Origin: an uncultured Lachnospiraceae bacterium
GTDB lineage: Bacteria; Bacillota; Clostridia; Lachnospirales; Lachnospiraceae
NCBI GenBank assembly: GCA_902787715.1
Contig: CADAHQ010000002.1
Coordinates: forward strand, 372,001 to 436,000
DNA: 64,000 nucleotides
Direction of reading: 5' to 3'
Part shown: one piece after another, positions 50,783 to 58,617 of the stretch
Layout of the letters: each line of letters opens with the position of its first letter
How positions within the stretch are numbered: position 1 is the stretch's first letter
Program-made: the position numbers and the translations under genes
The notes under the pieces: model-generated
What the model was told of the DNA's origin: nothing
The model's input: only the letters and a program-made list of their open reading frames with translations
The model's database searches: none

Positions 50783-50847
50783 CACGGTGCAGGAAGCACC
50801 GAAAGAAGCGATGCGGTTGCAGCGCAGCATGAAGCGGAGGACACGAG

Positions 50848-52743
50848 ATGAGGGAGTTTGACATTCGTTCGGAACTTCGGAAACTGCCGTCGTGCCCCGG
50901 CGTGTATATCATGCACGACGCGGGCGACCGCATTCTTTATGTGGGTAAGGCAAAGATTTTAAAGCGCCGCGTGAGCCAGTATTTCCGGTCGGGAAACAAG
51001 CTCTCCACGAAGATCCGGCGGATGGTTTCCCAGGTGAACTGGTTTGAGTATATCGTGGTGGAGTCGGAGCTGGAATCGTTGGTTTTGGAGAACAATCTCA
51101 TCAAGGAATACCGGCCGCCGTACAACACGCTTCTCAAGGACGACAAGACCTATCCCTTCATCAAGGTGACGCTCTTTGAACCCTTCCCGCGGGTAATCCT
51201 CACAAGAAAGCGGGAGAAGGACAAGGCGCGGTACTTCGGGCCGTTTACCAACGGCGTGTCCGTGAACGACACCATCGAGCTGATCCGGAAGATTTATCAT
51301 ATCCGCACCTGCAACCGGACGCTCCCGCAGAACGATCCGGATTTCCGGCCGTGTCTGTATCACCAGATTGGGCAGTGCGACGCGCCCTGCGTGGGCGGCG
51401 TGAGCGAGGAGGCGTACGCGGAGCAGGTGACGAAAGCCCTGAAGTTCTTAGGCGGGGACTACTCCGACGGAATCGCCTATCTGACCGCCCGCATGGAGGA
51501 GGCCAGTGAGGCCCTTCTGTTTGAGCGCGCTGCGGAATTCCGCGACCTGATTGTCCGCGTAAAGGCCCTTTCCCAGGTGCAGCACGCAAGCGATACGCAC
51601 CTTGACGAGCGGGATATCATCGGCATGGCCCGGGACGGGGAGCACTGCATCGTGCAGATTTTCTTCGAGCGGGACGGCAACATCATCGGACGGGAGCATT
51701 TTCCGATGACGGAGACAGAGGAGATGGAGGACGCGGAGATTTTAGAGGCCTTCCTTCGGCAATTCTACGAGGGGACGCCCTATATCCCGAAGGAGATTCT
51801 CACGGAGACCGAGCCCGAGGACATCGAACTTCTCGAAGAGTGGCTCGCCACGAAGCGGAACCAGCCCGTGCACATCCGCGTGCCCAAGATCGGCGGCAAG
51901 GAGCGCCTTGTGCGCCTTGCGAAGGAAAATGCAAAAATGGTCATGGAGAAGGACCTCGAGAAGGTCACCCGCGAGGAGACCCGCACCACCGGCGCCATGC
52001 GCGCCCTCGGGGAACTTTTGGGGCTTCCCGCGCTTCACCGCGTGGAATCCTACGATATCTCCAACATCAGCGGCTTCCACAGCGTGGGTTCCATGGTGGT
52101 TTTCACCGACGGGCGGCCGCGTAAGTCGGACTACCGCAAATTCCGCATTCAAAGCGTGGACGGTCCGGACGATTACGCCTCGATGCGCGAGGTTTTGACG
52201 CGGCGGTTTACCCACGGAATGAAGGACCGCGAGAGCAATCCCGCCGGGGATAAAACCGGCTTCGCCGTGTTCCCGGACGCCATTCTGATGGACGGCGGCA
52301 AGGGGCAGATTGAGGTGGCGGAGGAGGTTCTTGCGGAGCTTTCCCTGCGGATTCCCGTGTGCGGCATGGTTAAGGACGACCGGCACCGCACCAGAGGTTT
52401 ATATTATCAGGGGCAGGAGATTGCCCTCTCCGGAGCAAGTCGCGGCGCCGCAGGCGCCGGCGAGGACGTGGCGGGGCTTGTGACCCGCATCCAGGACGAG
52501 ACGCACCGCTTCGCCATCGAGTATCACCGGAGCCTTCGCTCGAAGGCCCAGACAAAGTCGGCCCTGGACGACATTCCCGGTGTCGGCCCCACAAGACGGC
52601 GGTCCCTGCAGATGTACTATAAGAGCATGACGGAGCTGCGCGCGGCCTCGGAGGAGGAGCTGGCGGGGCTTCCCGGAATGAACAAAGCGGCAGCGGCATC
52701 CGTGTACGGATACCTGCACGCGCAGGAGACGGACGGAGAGTAG
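50848..52743 (+). CDS. uvrC: Excinuclease ABC subunit C
   Basis: A 631-residue nucleotide-excision repair nuclease. The N-terminal GIY-YIG domain has PGVYIMHDAGDRILYVGKA (about residues 16-34) with the catalytic Arg in LKRRVSQYF. The CDAPCVGGVSEEAY segment and UVR helix (about 200-240) follow. The RNase H-like C-terminal nuclease shows VESYDISNISGFHSVGSMVVF and DAILMDGGKGQIEVAEEVL, with a tandem HhH (DDIPGVGPTRRRSLQMYY) at the end. It cuts 5' and 3' of lesions with UvrAB. The ATG at 50848 has a modest GGAGGACACG upstream. Confidence 0.95.
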   Translation: MREFDIRSELRKLPSCPGVYIMHDAGDRILYVGKAKILKRRVSQYFRSGNKLSTKIRRMVSQVNWFEYIVVESELESLVLENNLIKEYRPPYNTLLKDDKTYPFIKVTLFEPFPRVILTRKREKDKARYFGPFTNGVSVNDTIELIRKIYHIRTCNRTLPQNDPDFRPCLYHQIGQCDAPCVGGVSEEAYAEQVTKALKFLGGDYSDGIAYLTARMEEASEALLFERAAEFRDLIVRVKALSQVQHASDTHLDERDIIGMARDGEHCIVQIFFERDGNIIGREHFPMTETEEMEDAEILEAFLRQFYEGTPYIPKEILTETEPEDIELLEEWLATKRNQPVHIRVPKIGGKERLVRLAKENAKMVMEKDLEKVTREETRTTGAMRALGELLGLPALHRVESYDISNISGFHSVGSMVVFTDGRPRKSDYRKFRIQSVDGPDDYASMREVLTRRFTHGMKDRESNPAGDKTGFAVFPDAILMDGGKGQIEVAEEVLAELSLRIPVCGMVKDDRHRTRGLYYQGQEIALSGASRGAAGAGEDVAGLVTRIQDETHRFAIEYHRSLRSKAQTKSALDDIPGVGPTRRRSLQMYYKSMTELRAASEEELAGLPGMNKAAAASVYGYLHAQETDGE

Positions 52744-52759
52744 GGGACGGCAAAAGCAA

Positions 52760-52788
52760 TTGCATTTGCCGCGCCCGTGCTATATAAT
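52760..52788 (+). promoter_or_regulatory. Promoter of the hprK cluster
   Basis: TTGCAT (52760-52765), 17 nt, TATAAT (52783-52788), 36 bp before the hprK start. Confidence 0.75.
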
Positions 52789-52823
52789 ATTCATGATGGT
52801 CATCACACGATTCGGAGGTAGGT

Positions 52824-53777
52824 ATGAGCACTTATGAGGTTTCCCTGACAAAGATGGCGGAGAAGATGCATCTGGAGAATCTGACGCCGGAGATTGACAT
52901 CTCGAAGCGGATGATTACGAAGCCGGAGATCAACCGTCCGGCACTGCAGTTGGCAGGCTTCTTCAGCGATTTCGATGCGGACCGCATTCAGTTGATCGGT
53001 AACGTGGAATACGCGTATATGTATAAAAACGAGATGACGTCGGAGGAGCGCCACATCTGCTTCTCGCGGCTCATGGGCTACGGCGTTCCGTGCATCATTT
53101 TCTGCCGGAACTTAAACGTGAGCGACGGCATGCGGAAGCTTGCCCTGGAGAAGGGTGTTCCGGTGTTCCAGAGCAGCATGGAGACCACGGCCTTGGTGGC
53201 CGAGCTCGTGCGGTGGCTGAAGGTGCAGTTAGCGCCTCGCATCTCGATTCACGGCGTTTTGGTCGACGTTTTCGGCGAGGGCCTTCTCATCATGGGTGAG
53301 AGCGGCATCGGTAAGAGCGAGGCAGCCCTTGAGCTGATCAAGCGCGGGCACCGTCTCGTGTCCGACGATGTGGTGGAGATCAAGAAGGTGAGCGATGACA
53401 CGCTGTTCGGCTCGGCGCCGGATGTGACGAAGCACCTGATTGAGCTTCGCGGTATCGGCATTATCGACGTAAAGACCTTGTACGGTGTACAGAGCGTCAA
53501 GGAGACGCAGACCATCGACCTCGTGATTCAGCTCGAGGAGTGGGACCGCGAGAAGGAGTACGACCGTCTGGGCCTTGAAGAAAAATACACCGAGTTCCTC
53601 GGCAACCGCGTGGTGTGCAACAACATCCCGATTCGCCCGGGCCGGAACCTGGCCATCATCTGCGAGGCGGCGGCCATCAACTACCGCCAGAAGAAGATGG
53701 GCTACAACGCAGCCCTCGAGCTGCAGAAGCGCGTTACGGAGAACCTGATGAAGCTCTCCGGTGGCGGAATGGAGTAA
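52824..53777 (+). CDS. hprK: HPr kinase/phosphorylase
   Basis: A 317-residue bifunctional enzyme that phosphorylates Ser46 of HPr/Crh under high glycolytic flux and reverses it. The N-terminal domain is MurF-like. The C-terminal kinase domain has the P-loop GESGIGKSEAALEL (about residue 154), the SDDVVEIKK strand and the family signature ELRGIGIIDVKTLYG. A C-terminal helix follows. The ATG at 52824 follows GGAGGTAGGT. It leads a cluster with the ROK kinase, murB, whiA and a Crh-like protein, and its likely substrate is encoded at 56739. Confidence 0.95.
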   Translation: MSTYEVSLTKMAEKMHLENLTPEIDISKRMITKPEINRPALQLAGFFSDFDADRIQLIGNVEYAYMYKNEMTSEERHICFSRLMGYGVPCIIFCRNLNVSDGMRKLALEKGVPVFQSSMETTALVAELVRWLKVQLAPRISIHGVLVDVFGEGLLIMGESGIGKSEAALELIKRGHRLVSDDVVEIKKVSDDTLFGSAPDVTKHLIELRGIGIIDVKTLYGVQSVKETQTIDLVIQLEEWDREKEYDRLGLEEKYTEFLGNRVVCNNIPIRPGRNLAIICEAAAINYRQKKMGYNAALELQKRVTENLMKLSGGGME

Positions 53778-53858
53778 ATTTTTGGCGCGTGCGGCAAGAG
53801 CTGTGCGGTGCCTTCGGCAAATGCGCAAACAATTTATAAGAAAACGGAGGAAGCAGAC

Positions 53859-54800
53859 ATGAGGTACTGCTTTGGTATCGATATCGGAGGAACAACCATC
53901 AAATGCGGCCTGTTTACGCAGGACGGCGAGGTTGTCCGCAAATGGGAGATTCCCACCAACCGCGAGGCGGGCGGTGTGAAGATTCCGGGAGAGCTGGCGG
54001 CATCCATCGCGGGCGTGATGGGCGAGGAGCACATTTTGCAGGACCAGGTGATCGGCGTCGGAATGGGCGTTCCGGGACCGGTGCTTGCGGACGGCATGGT
54101 TTTGCTGTGCCCGAACTTAGGCTGGGATCACATCAACGTTCGCGTGATGATGGAGCAGCTTCTCGGCGTTCCGGTGCGCGTCGGAAATGACGCCAACGTG
54201 GCGGCCCTCGGCGAGCAGTGGAAGGGCGGCGGACGCGGCTATTCCGACATGCTCATGGTGACCCTCGGCACGGGCGTCGGCGGCGGTTTGATTCTCGGCG
54301 GAAAGATTGTGTGCGGAAGCAACGGCGCCGCGGCGGAGATCGGACATATCGTAGTCAATCCCGCGGAGACGGATCGCTGCGGCTGCGGCTGCAAGGGGCA
54401 TCTGGAGCAGTACGCATCGGCTACGGGAATCGTGCGGATGGCGAAGAAGCGCTTAGCTTCCGAGTCTGTGGCGACTTCCCTGCACGGCTTTACCAATCTT
54501 ACAGCGAAAGACATTTTCGATGAGGCGAAGAAGGGCGACGAGGTGGCGTGCTCCCTGGTGGACACCCTGGGCTCGTATCTGGCGCTTGTCCTCTCCCACG
54601 TGGCAGCGGTTGCGGATCCGGTGGCATTTGTCATCGGCGGCGGCGTGAGCAAGGCAGGCCCCATCCTTTTGGATGCCATCGAAAAGCATTATAACGACAA
54701 TATTCTTCCCGCACTGCGCGGCAAGGTGTTCCGCTTGGCGGAGCTCGGCAACGATGCGGGAATCTACGGAGCAGCCCGCATGACCCTTACGGAGTGCTAG
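53859..54800 (+). CDS. ROK-family glucokinase
   Basis: A 313-residue sugar kinase. The phosphate-binding motif is FGIDIGGTTIKCGLF at the N-terminus. VGVGMGVPGPV and VRVGNDANVAALGE (catalytic Asp) follow. The ROK signature ends in the zinc site CGCGCKGHLEQYASATG. FVIGGGVSKAG is the adenosine site. It most likely phosphorylates glucose. The ATG at 53859 follows CGGAGG. It sits between hprK and murB, as in many Lachnospiraceae. The murB start is 2 bp after its stop. Confidence 0.9.
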   Translation: MRYCFGIDIGGTTIKCGLFTQDGEVVRKWEIPTNREAGGVKIPGELAASIAGVMGEEHILQDQVIGVGMGVPGPVLADGMVLLCPNLGWDHINVRVMMEQLLGVPVRVGNDANVAALGEQWKGGGRGYSDMLMVTLGTGVGGGLILGGKIVCGSNGAAAEIGHIVVNPAETDRCGCGCKGHLEQYASATGIVRMAKKRLASESVATSLHGFTNLTAKDIFDEAKKGDEVACSLVDTLGSYLALVLSHVAAVADPVAFVIGGGVSKAGPILLDAIEKHYNDNILPALRGKVFRLAELGNDAGIYGAARMTLTEC

Positions 54801-54801
54801 G

Positions 54802-55755
54802 ATGCGATATCGGAGGAAGAACGAAAAGGTGGTTACGGCAGAGCAAAAAGAACGGCTTGCGGCCCTGTATCGCGACAGGGGAACCTGCAGTTTCGACGAG
54901 CCCCTGGCGGCGCACACGACGTTTCGCATCGGCGGTCCCGCGGATGTGTATCTCGTCCCGGCGGACGAGGAGCAGCTGGCGGAGACGGTGCGGCTTTTGA
55001 CGGAACTGAACGTGCGGTGCACGCTCCTTGGGAACGGCAGCAACGTCCTGGTGGCGGACGAGGGAATCCGCGGCGCGGTATTGAAGTTGGAGGACAAGCC
55101 GGGGCGGATGGAATTTACGGAAGGTCCCGATGGTTCGGTCCGCGCGGAAGTATCCGCGGGGACATCGCTGTCCGGCTTTGCCAGAGAGGCCTGTGAGCGC
55201 GGCCTTGCCGCCATGGAATATGCGACGGGCATCCCCGGAACGGTGGGCGGCGGCATTGTGATGAACGCAGGCGCCTACGGCGGAGAGATCCGGGACACCC
55301 TCACCGAGGTTACGGTGCTCACGAAGGAGGGCGAAATCGTTACGCTTCCCGCGGAGGAGTTGAAGCTTTCCTACCGCTACAGCGTGATTCCGGAGCGCGG
55401 TTACATCGTGCTTTGCGCCGTGTTTACCCTGGTGCCGGGGGACCGCGAGGCAATCCGGGCCAAGGTTTTGGAGCTGTCCGCCAAGAGACGCGATAAGCAG
55501 CCCCTGGAGTACCCCAGCGCGGGAAGCACCTTCAAGCGGCCGGAGGGGTATTTTGCGGGGAAACTGATAGAGGACGCGGGACTTCGGGGATACACCGTGG
55601 GCGGTGCCCAGGTGTCGGAGAAGCACTGCGGGTTCGTGATTAACAAAGGCGGCGCGACCTGCGCCGATGTGAAGGCGCTGATCCGCGACGTACAGCGGAT
55701 CGTGTTCGAGAATTCCGGCGTCGAACTGGAGCCGGAAGTCAAATTCCTTTCCTAA
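54802..55755 (+). CDS. murB: UDP-N-acetylenolpyruvoylglucosamine reductase
   Basis: A 317-residue FAD enzyme that completes UDP-N-acetylmuramic acid for peptidoglycan. The FAD domain has LAAHTTFRIGGPADVYL and LLGNGSNVLVADEGI. EYATGIPGTVGGGIVMNAGAYGG (in parts) is the flavin-contact region. The proton donor Ser is in SAGSTFKRPEG and the last catalytic Glu in the C-terminal VELEPEVKF. This is a short-form (type IIa) MurB. The ATG at 54802 uses the GGAG inside the end of the preceding gene. Next comes whiA after 16 bp; rapZ, which usually intervenes, is absent. Confidence 0.94.
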   Translation: MRYRRKNEKVVTAEQKERLAALYRDRGTCSFDEPLAAHTTFRIGGPADVYLVPADEEQLAETVRLLTELNVRCTLLGNGSNVLVADEGIRGAVLKLEDKPGRMEFTEGPDGSVRAEVSAGTSLSGFAREACERGLAAMEYATGIPGTVGGGIVMNAGAYGGEIRDTLTEVTVLTKEGEIVTLPAEELKLSYRYSVIPERGYIVLCAVFTLVPGDREAIRAKVLELSAKRRDKQPLEYPSAGSTFKRPEGYFAGKLIEDAGLRGYTVGGAQVSEKHCGFVINKGGATCADVKALIRDVQRIVFENSGVELEPEVKFLS

Positions 55756-55771
55756 GACACGGAGTGAGACT

Positions 55772-56734
55772 ATGTCGTATTCAGAGGAATTGAAGGCGGA
55801 ACTTCTTTCGAAGGTGCCGGGCGCCGGACACTGTGTCCTCGCGGAGCTTGCGGGGATGATGTGCTGCGGCGGAGCGGTGGAATGCGGGGAAGACGGAACG
55901 GTTTCCCTTGTATTTTCCACGGAAAAAGAAAATATTGCAAAAAAGTGCTTTACTTTTCTGAAAAAGTCCTTTAATATGAACATTGTTGTGGGGAAGCATT
56001 CTGCCGTGTCCCGCAGGAATACAAGCTATTCCGTGCGCGTAAACGGGGAGCGGGAGGTGTTTCGCTGCACAGAGGAGATGGGCTTTGCGTTGTGCGGCGT
56101 TTGGAACCGTGCGGAGCGGATGCCCCTTGCGGAAGTTCCCTGCAGTCTTCCGGAGAAACCGTGTTGTGTGCGAAGCTTCGTGCGCGGCGCGTTTTTGATG
56201 GGCGGTGCAATGAACGACCCGAATAAATCGTATCATTATGAAATTGCCGTGCCGTCGGCGTCTGTCGGAGATCTTCTGATGCAGGCGCTTGCGCGATTCG
56301 ATTGCGAGCCGAAATTATGGGAGCGGCGAGGATCGATTGCGGTGTATCTGAAGGATGCCGCGCAGATTGCGGATGCCCTGACAGTGATGGGGGCGACGGC
56401 AGCGCGCGTGCGGTTCGAGGATATCCGGGTGGTGCGGAGTAAACGCGGCGAGGTCCAGCGGAAGGTAAACTGCGAAGTTTCCAACTTAGCGAAGACATCG
56501 CGTGCGGCCAGTAAACAGATAGAAGCCATCGGGCTGATCGAACAGACCATGGGGCTTGCGGCCCTGCCTGAGGAGCTTCGGGAGATGGCGCAGCTGCGGA
56601 AGGAACTGCCGGACGCATCGCTGCAGGAGCTGGGGGCGAACACGGAGCCGCCGATCGGACGGTCCGGCGTGAACCACCGGTTGCAAAAACTATTGAGTAT
56701 TGCCGAGGGGTTACGGTTGAAAGAAGGAGGTTGA
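55772..56734 (+). CDS. whiA: Sporulation/cell-division regulator WhiA
   Basis: A 320-residue DNA-binding protein. The N-terminal half is the LAGLIDADG-like domain without nuclease residues (SYSEELKAELLSK, CVLAELAGMMCCGGA, CCVRSFVRGAFLMGGAMNDPNKSYHYEI in parts). The C-terminal half is a helix-turn-helix (RAASKQIEAIGLIE onward, then LQELGANTEPPIGRSGVNHRLQKL). In Firmicutes WhiA affects division and chromosome segregation. The ATG at 55772 follows GGAG, and the Crh-like gene begins 4 bp after the stop. Length is normal. Confidence 0.93.
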   Translation: MSYSEELKAELLSKVPGAGHCVLAELAGMMCCGGAVECGEDGTVSLVFSTEKENIAKKCFTFLKKSFNMNIVVGKHSAVSRRNTSYSVRVNGEREVFRCTEEMGFALCGVWNRAERMPLAEVPCSLPEKPCCVRSFVRGAFLMGGAMNDPNKSYHYEIAVPSASVGDLLMQALARFDCEPKLWERRGSIAVYLKDAAQIADALTVMGATAARVRFEDIRVVRSKRGEVQRKVNCEVSNLAKTSRAASKQIEAIGLIEQTMGLAALPEELREMAQLRKELPDASLQELGANTEPPIGRSGVNHRLQKLLSIAEGLRLKEGG

Positions 56735-56738
56735 GTCA

Positions 56739-56993
56739 ATGATTTCTAAGGACGTGACAGTAAACATTCCCAACGGTTTCGGAGGAAGACCGGTAGCCCT
56801 GCTTGTTCAGGTAGCCAGCCGCTACGACAGCAGTGTGTATGTACAGTGCGATAACAAAAAGGTAAATGCGAAGAGCATCATGGGTATGATGAGCCTTGCG
56901 CTTCCCACCGGTTCGACCGTGACGGTTACGGTAAACGGTGCGGATGAGGAAGCCGCGATGAAGGATATCGAGGCCTATCTTTCCAACGAGTGA
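56739..56993 (+). CDS. Crh-like HPr homologue without His15
   Basis: An 84-residue HPr-fold protein. The site where PTS HPr carries its catalytic His (GLHARP) reads GFGGRP here, so it cannot take phosphate from EI. The regulatory Ser46 region is intact (KVNAKSIMGMMSLALP), so HprK, encoded in the same cluster, can phosphorylate it. This matches the logic of Bacillus Crh, a co-effector of CcpA, though Crh has Gln at that position. The ATG at 56739 follows AGGAGG inside the end of whiA. The gene is the last of the hprK cluster. Confidence 0.88.
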   Translation: MISKDVTVNIPNGFGGRPVALLVQVASRYDSSVYVQCDNKKVNAKSIMGMMSLALPTGSTVTVTVNGADEEAAMKDIEAYLSNE

Positions 56994-57018
56994 TATCCGG
57001 CTTTAGCCCAATCGGCTA

Positions 57019-57047
57019 TTGACTTTTTTTGCGGAATCCGATAAACT
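57019..57047 (+). promoter_or_regulatory. Sigma-A promoter of the SCIFF locus
   Basis: TTGACT (57019-57024), 17 nt, TAAACT (57042-57047), 32 bp before scfA. Confidence 0.75.
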
Positions 57048-57079
57048 GAATACAAGTCAAGATGTGACAGGAGGAACGT

Positions 57080-57232
57080 ATGAAGACAAAGCATATTAAG
57101 ACCATTAAGACCCGTGATCTGTGCGAGAGCGCAAAGAAGGGCGGCTGCGGCGAGTGCCAGACTTCTTGCCAGTCCGCATGCAAGACAAGCTGCGGTATTG
57201 CAAACCAGAGATGCGAGAAGAGCAGCAAGTAA
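57080..57232 (+). CDS. scfA: SCIFF ranthipeptide precursor
   Basis: A 50-residue peptide, Lys-rich at the N-terminus, with seven Cys at positions 15, 23, 26, 30, 34, 38 and 45. The spacing of the last six is the six-cysteines-in-forty-five (SCIFF) pattern conserved across Clostridia. The core reads CGECQTSCQSACKTSC. A dedicated radical SAM enzyme forms Cys-to-Thr type thioether cross-links in this family. The ATG at 57080 follows AGGAGG. The gene is too short to be noticed by length alone. A terminator separates it from the maturase, which would give excess precursor over enzyme. The precursor is intact although its maturase is not. Confidence 0.95.
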   Translation: MKTKHIKTIKTRDLCESAKKGGCGECQTSCQSACKTSCGIANQRCEKSSK

Positions 57233-57244
57233 TCAGAGAGTAAA

Positions 57245-57274
57245 AAATATCGCCCCAGAGGGCGATATTTTTTT
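57245..57274 (+). terminator. Intercistronic terminator between scfA and scfB
   Basis: AAATATCGCC (57245-57254) pairs with GGCGATATTT (57261-57270), followed by TTTT. It ends directly before the scfB ribosome site AGGAGG, so scfB depends on read-through. Confidence 0.85.
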
Positions 57275-57285
57275 AGGAGGATATT

Positions 57286-58614
57286 GTGATTCATCAATAC
57301 AAAATGGGCGGAAGAAATATCGTCATGGACATTGCTTCCGGCTCGATTCATGAGGTCGACGACGCGACTTACGACATGATTGAACTCTACGGAAAGGAAG
57401 ACCGCGAGAGCGTTGTGAAGACCATTGCGGACCGCTATCCGGACCTCGAGGAGGGCGAAGCCGCGGAGATCTACGACGAGCTCTCGGAGCTTGCCGCGGA
57501 GGGGAAGCTGTTCGCGGAGGACACCTTTGCGCCCATGGCGGGAGAGTTGAAGGCGAGAACCAGCGGCGTCGTGAAGGCGTTGTGCCTGCACGTGGCCCAC
57601 TCCTGCAACTTAAACTGCTCCTACTGCTTCGCAAGCCAAGGCCGCTTCCACGGGGAGCGGGCGCTCATGAGCTTTGAGACCGGCAAGCGCGCCATCGATT
57701 TCCTTGTGGAAAATTCAGGCTCGCGCCGCAATCTCGAGGTGGATTTCTTCGGCGGAGAGCCTCTTCTCAACTGGGAGGTCGTGAAGCAGATTGTCGCGTA
57801 TGCCAGAAGTATTGAGAAGGAGAAGGGGAAGAATTTCCGGTTCACGCTGACCACCAACGGCATGCTTGTGGACGACGAGGTGATTGCCTTCTCAAACCGC
57901 GAGATGCACAACGTGGTGCTGAGCTTGGACGGCCGCAGGGAAGTGCACGACCGCTTCCGCAAGGACTACGCAGGCAACGGAAGCTGGGAGACGATCGTTC
58001 CGAAATTCCAGCGGTTTGTGGAAGCCCGCGGCGGGAAGAACTACTACATCCGCGGCACCTTTACCCACGCCAATCCCGATTTCCTTGAGGATATCAAGGT
58101 GATGCTTGATCTGGGCTTTACGGAACTCAGCATGGAGCCCGTGGTGTGCGCGCCGGGGGATCCCATGGCACTCACGGAGGAGGATTTTCCGATCGTTGCG
58201 GAGCAGTACGAGAAGCTGGCGGAGCTGATGGAAGCCCGCGCGAAGGAAGGCAGACCCTTCACGTTTTATCACTATATGATCGATCTCGAGGACGGCCCCT
58301 GCATCTACAAGAGAATCAGCGGGTGCGGTTCCGGCACGGAATATATGGCGGTGACGCCCTGGGGAGACCTCTTCCCCTGCCACCAGTTCGTCGGCGAGGA
58401 GGCCTTCAAGCTCGGGGACATCTGGAACGGCGTGACGAACACCGGGGTGCGGGAGGATTTTGCGAACTGTAATGTATATGCCAGGGAGGAGTGCAAGGAC
58501 TGCTGGGCGCGCCTCTACAACCGGCTCGGTACGAGGGGTGTACGAGTACGGCTGCAAGCTATTCCGCAAGCGCATGGAGTGTGCGATCTACTTAAAGATC
58601 GCGGAGAAGGATGA
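57286..58614 (+). pseudogene. scfB: SCIFF radical SAM maturase with a C-terminal frameshift/deletion
   Basis: 442 codons remain open from a GTG at 57286 (AGGAGG 5 bp upstream). The N-terminus is a PqqD-like RiPP recognition domain (about 1-90). The radical SAM core has CNLNCSYCF (about residue 106) and EVDFFGGEPLLNWEV. The SPASM region has CGSGTEYMAVTPWGDLFPCHQF and CKDCWARLY. After LY (58518) the frame is wrong. From 58520 a second frame reads TGSVRGVYEYGCKLF and runs 33 codons to a TGA at 58619, overlapping the next ATG as expected of the intact gene. The usual CSGGC stretch between the two is missing, about 35 nt. The enzyme should lose an auxiliary-cluster ligand. A sequencing error alone cannot restore the motif. 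Confidence 0.8.
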
Positions 58615-58617
58615 GGA

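Noticed and set aside
48389..50830. A very long open frame on the minus strand opposite the CotH gene
   Set aside because: It has no ribosome site or recognisable motifs and mirrors the strong codon bias of the real gene on the plus strand. The same holds for long minus-strand frames at 23818-25410, 32246-33730 and 54787-55983.
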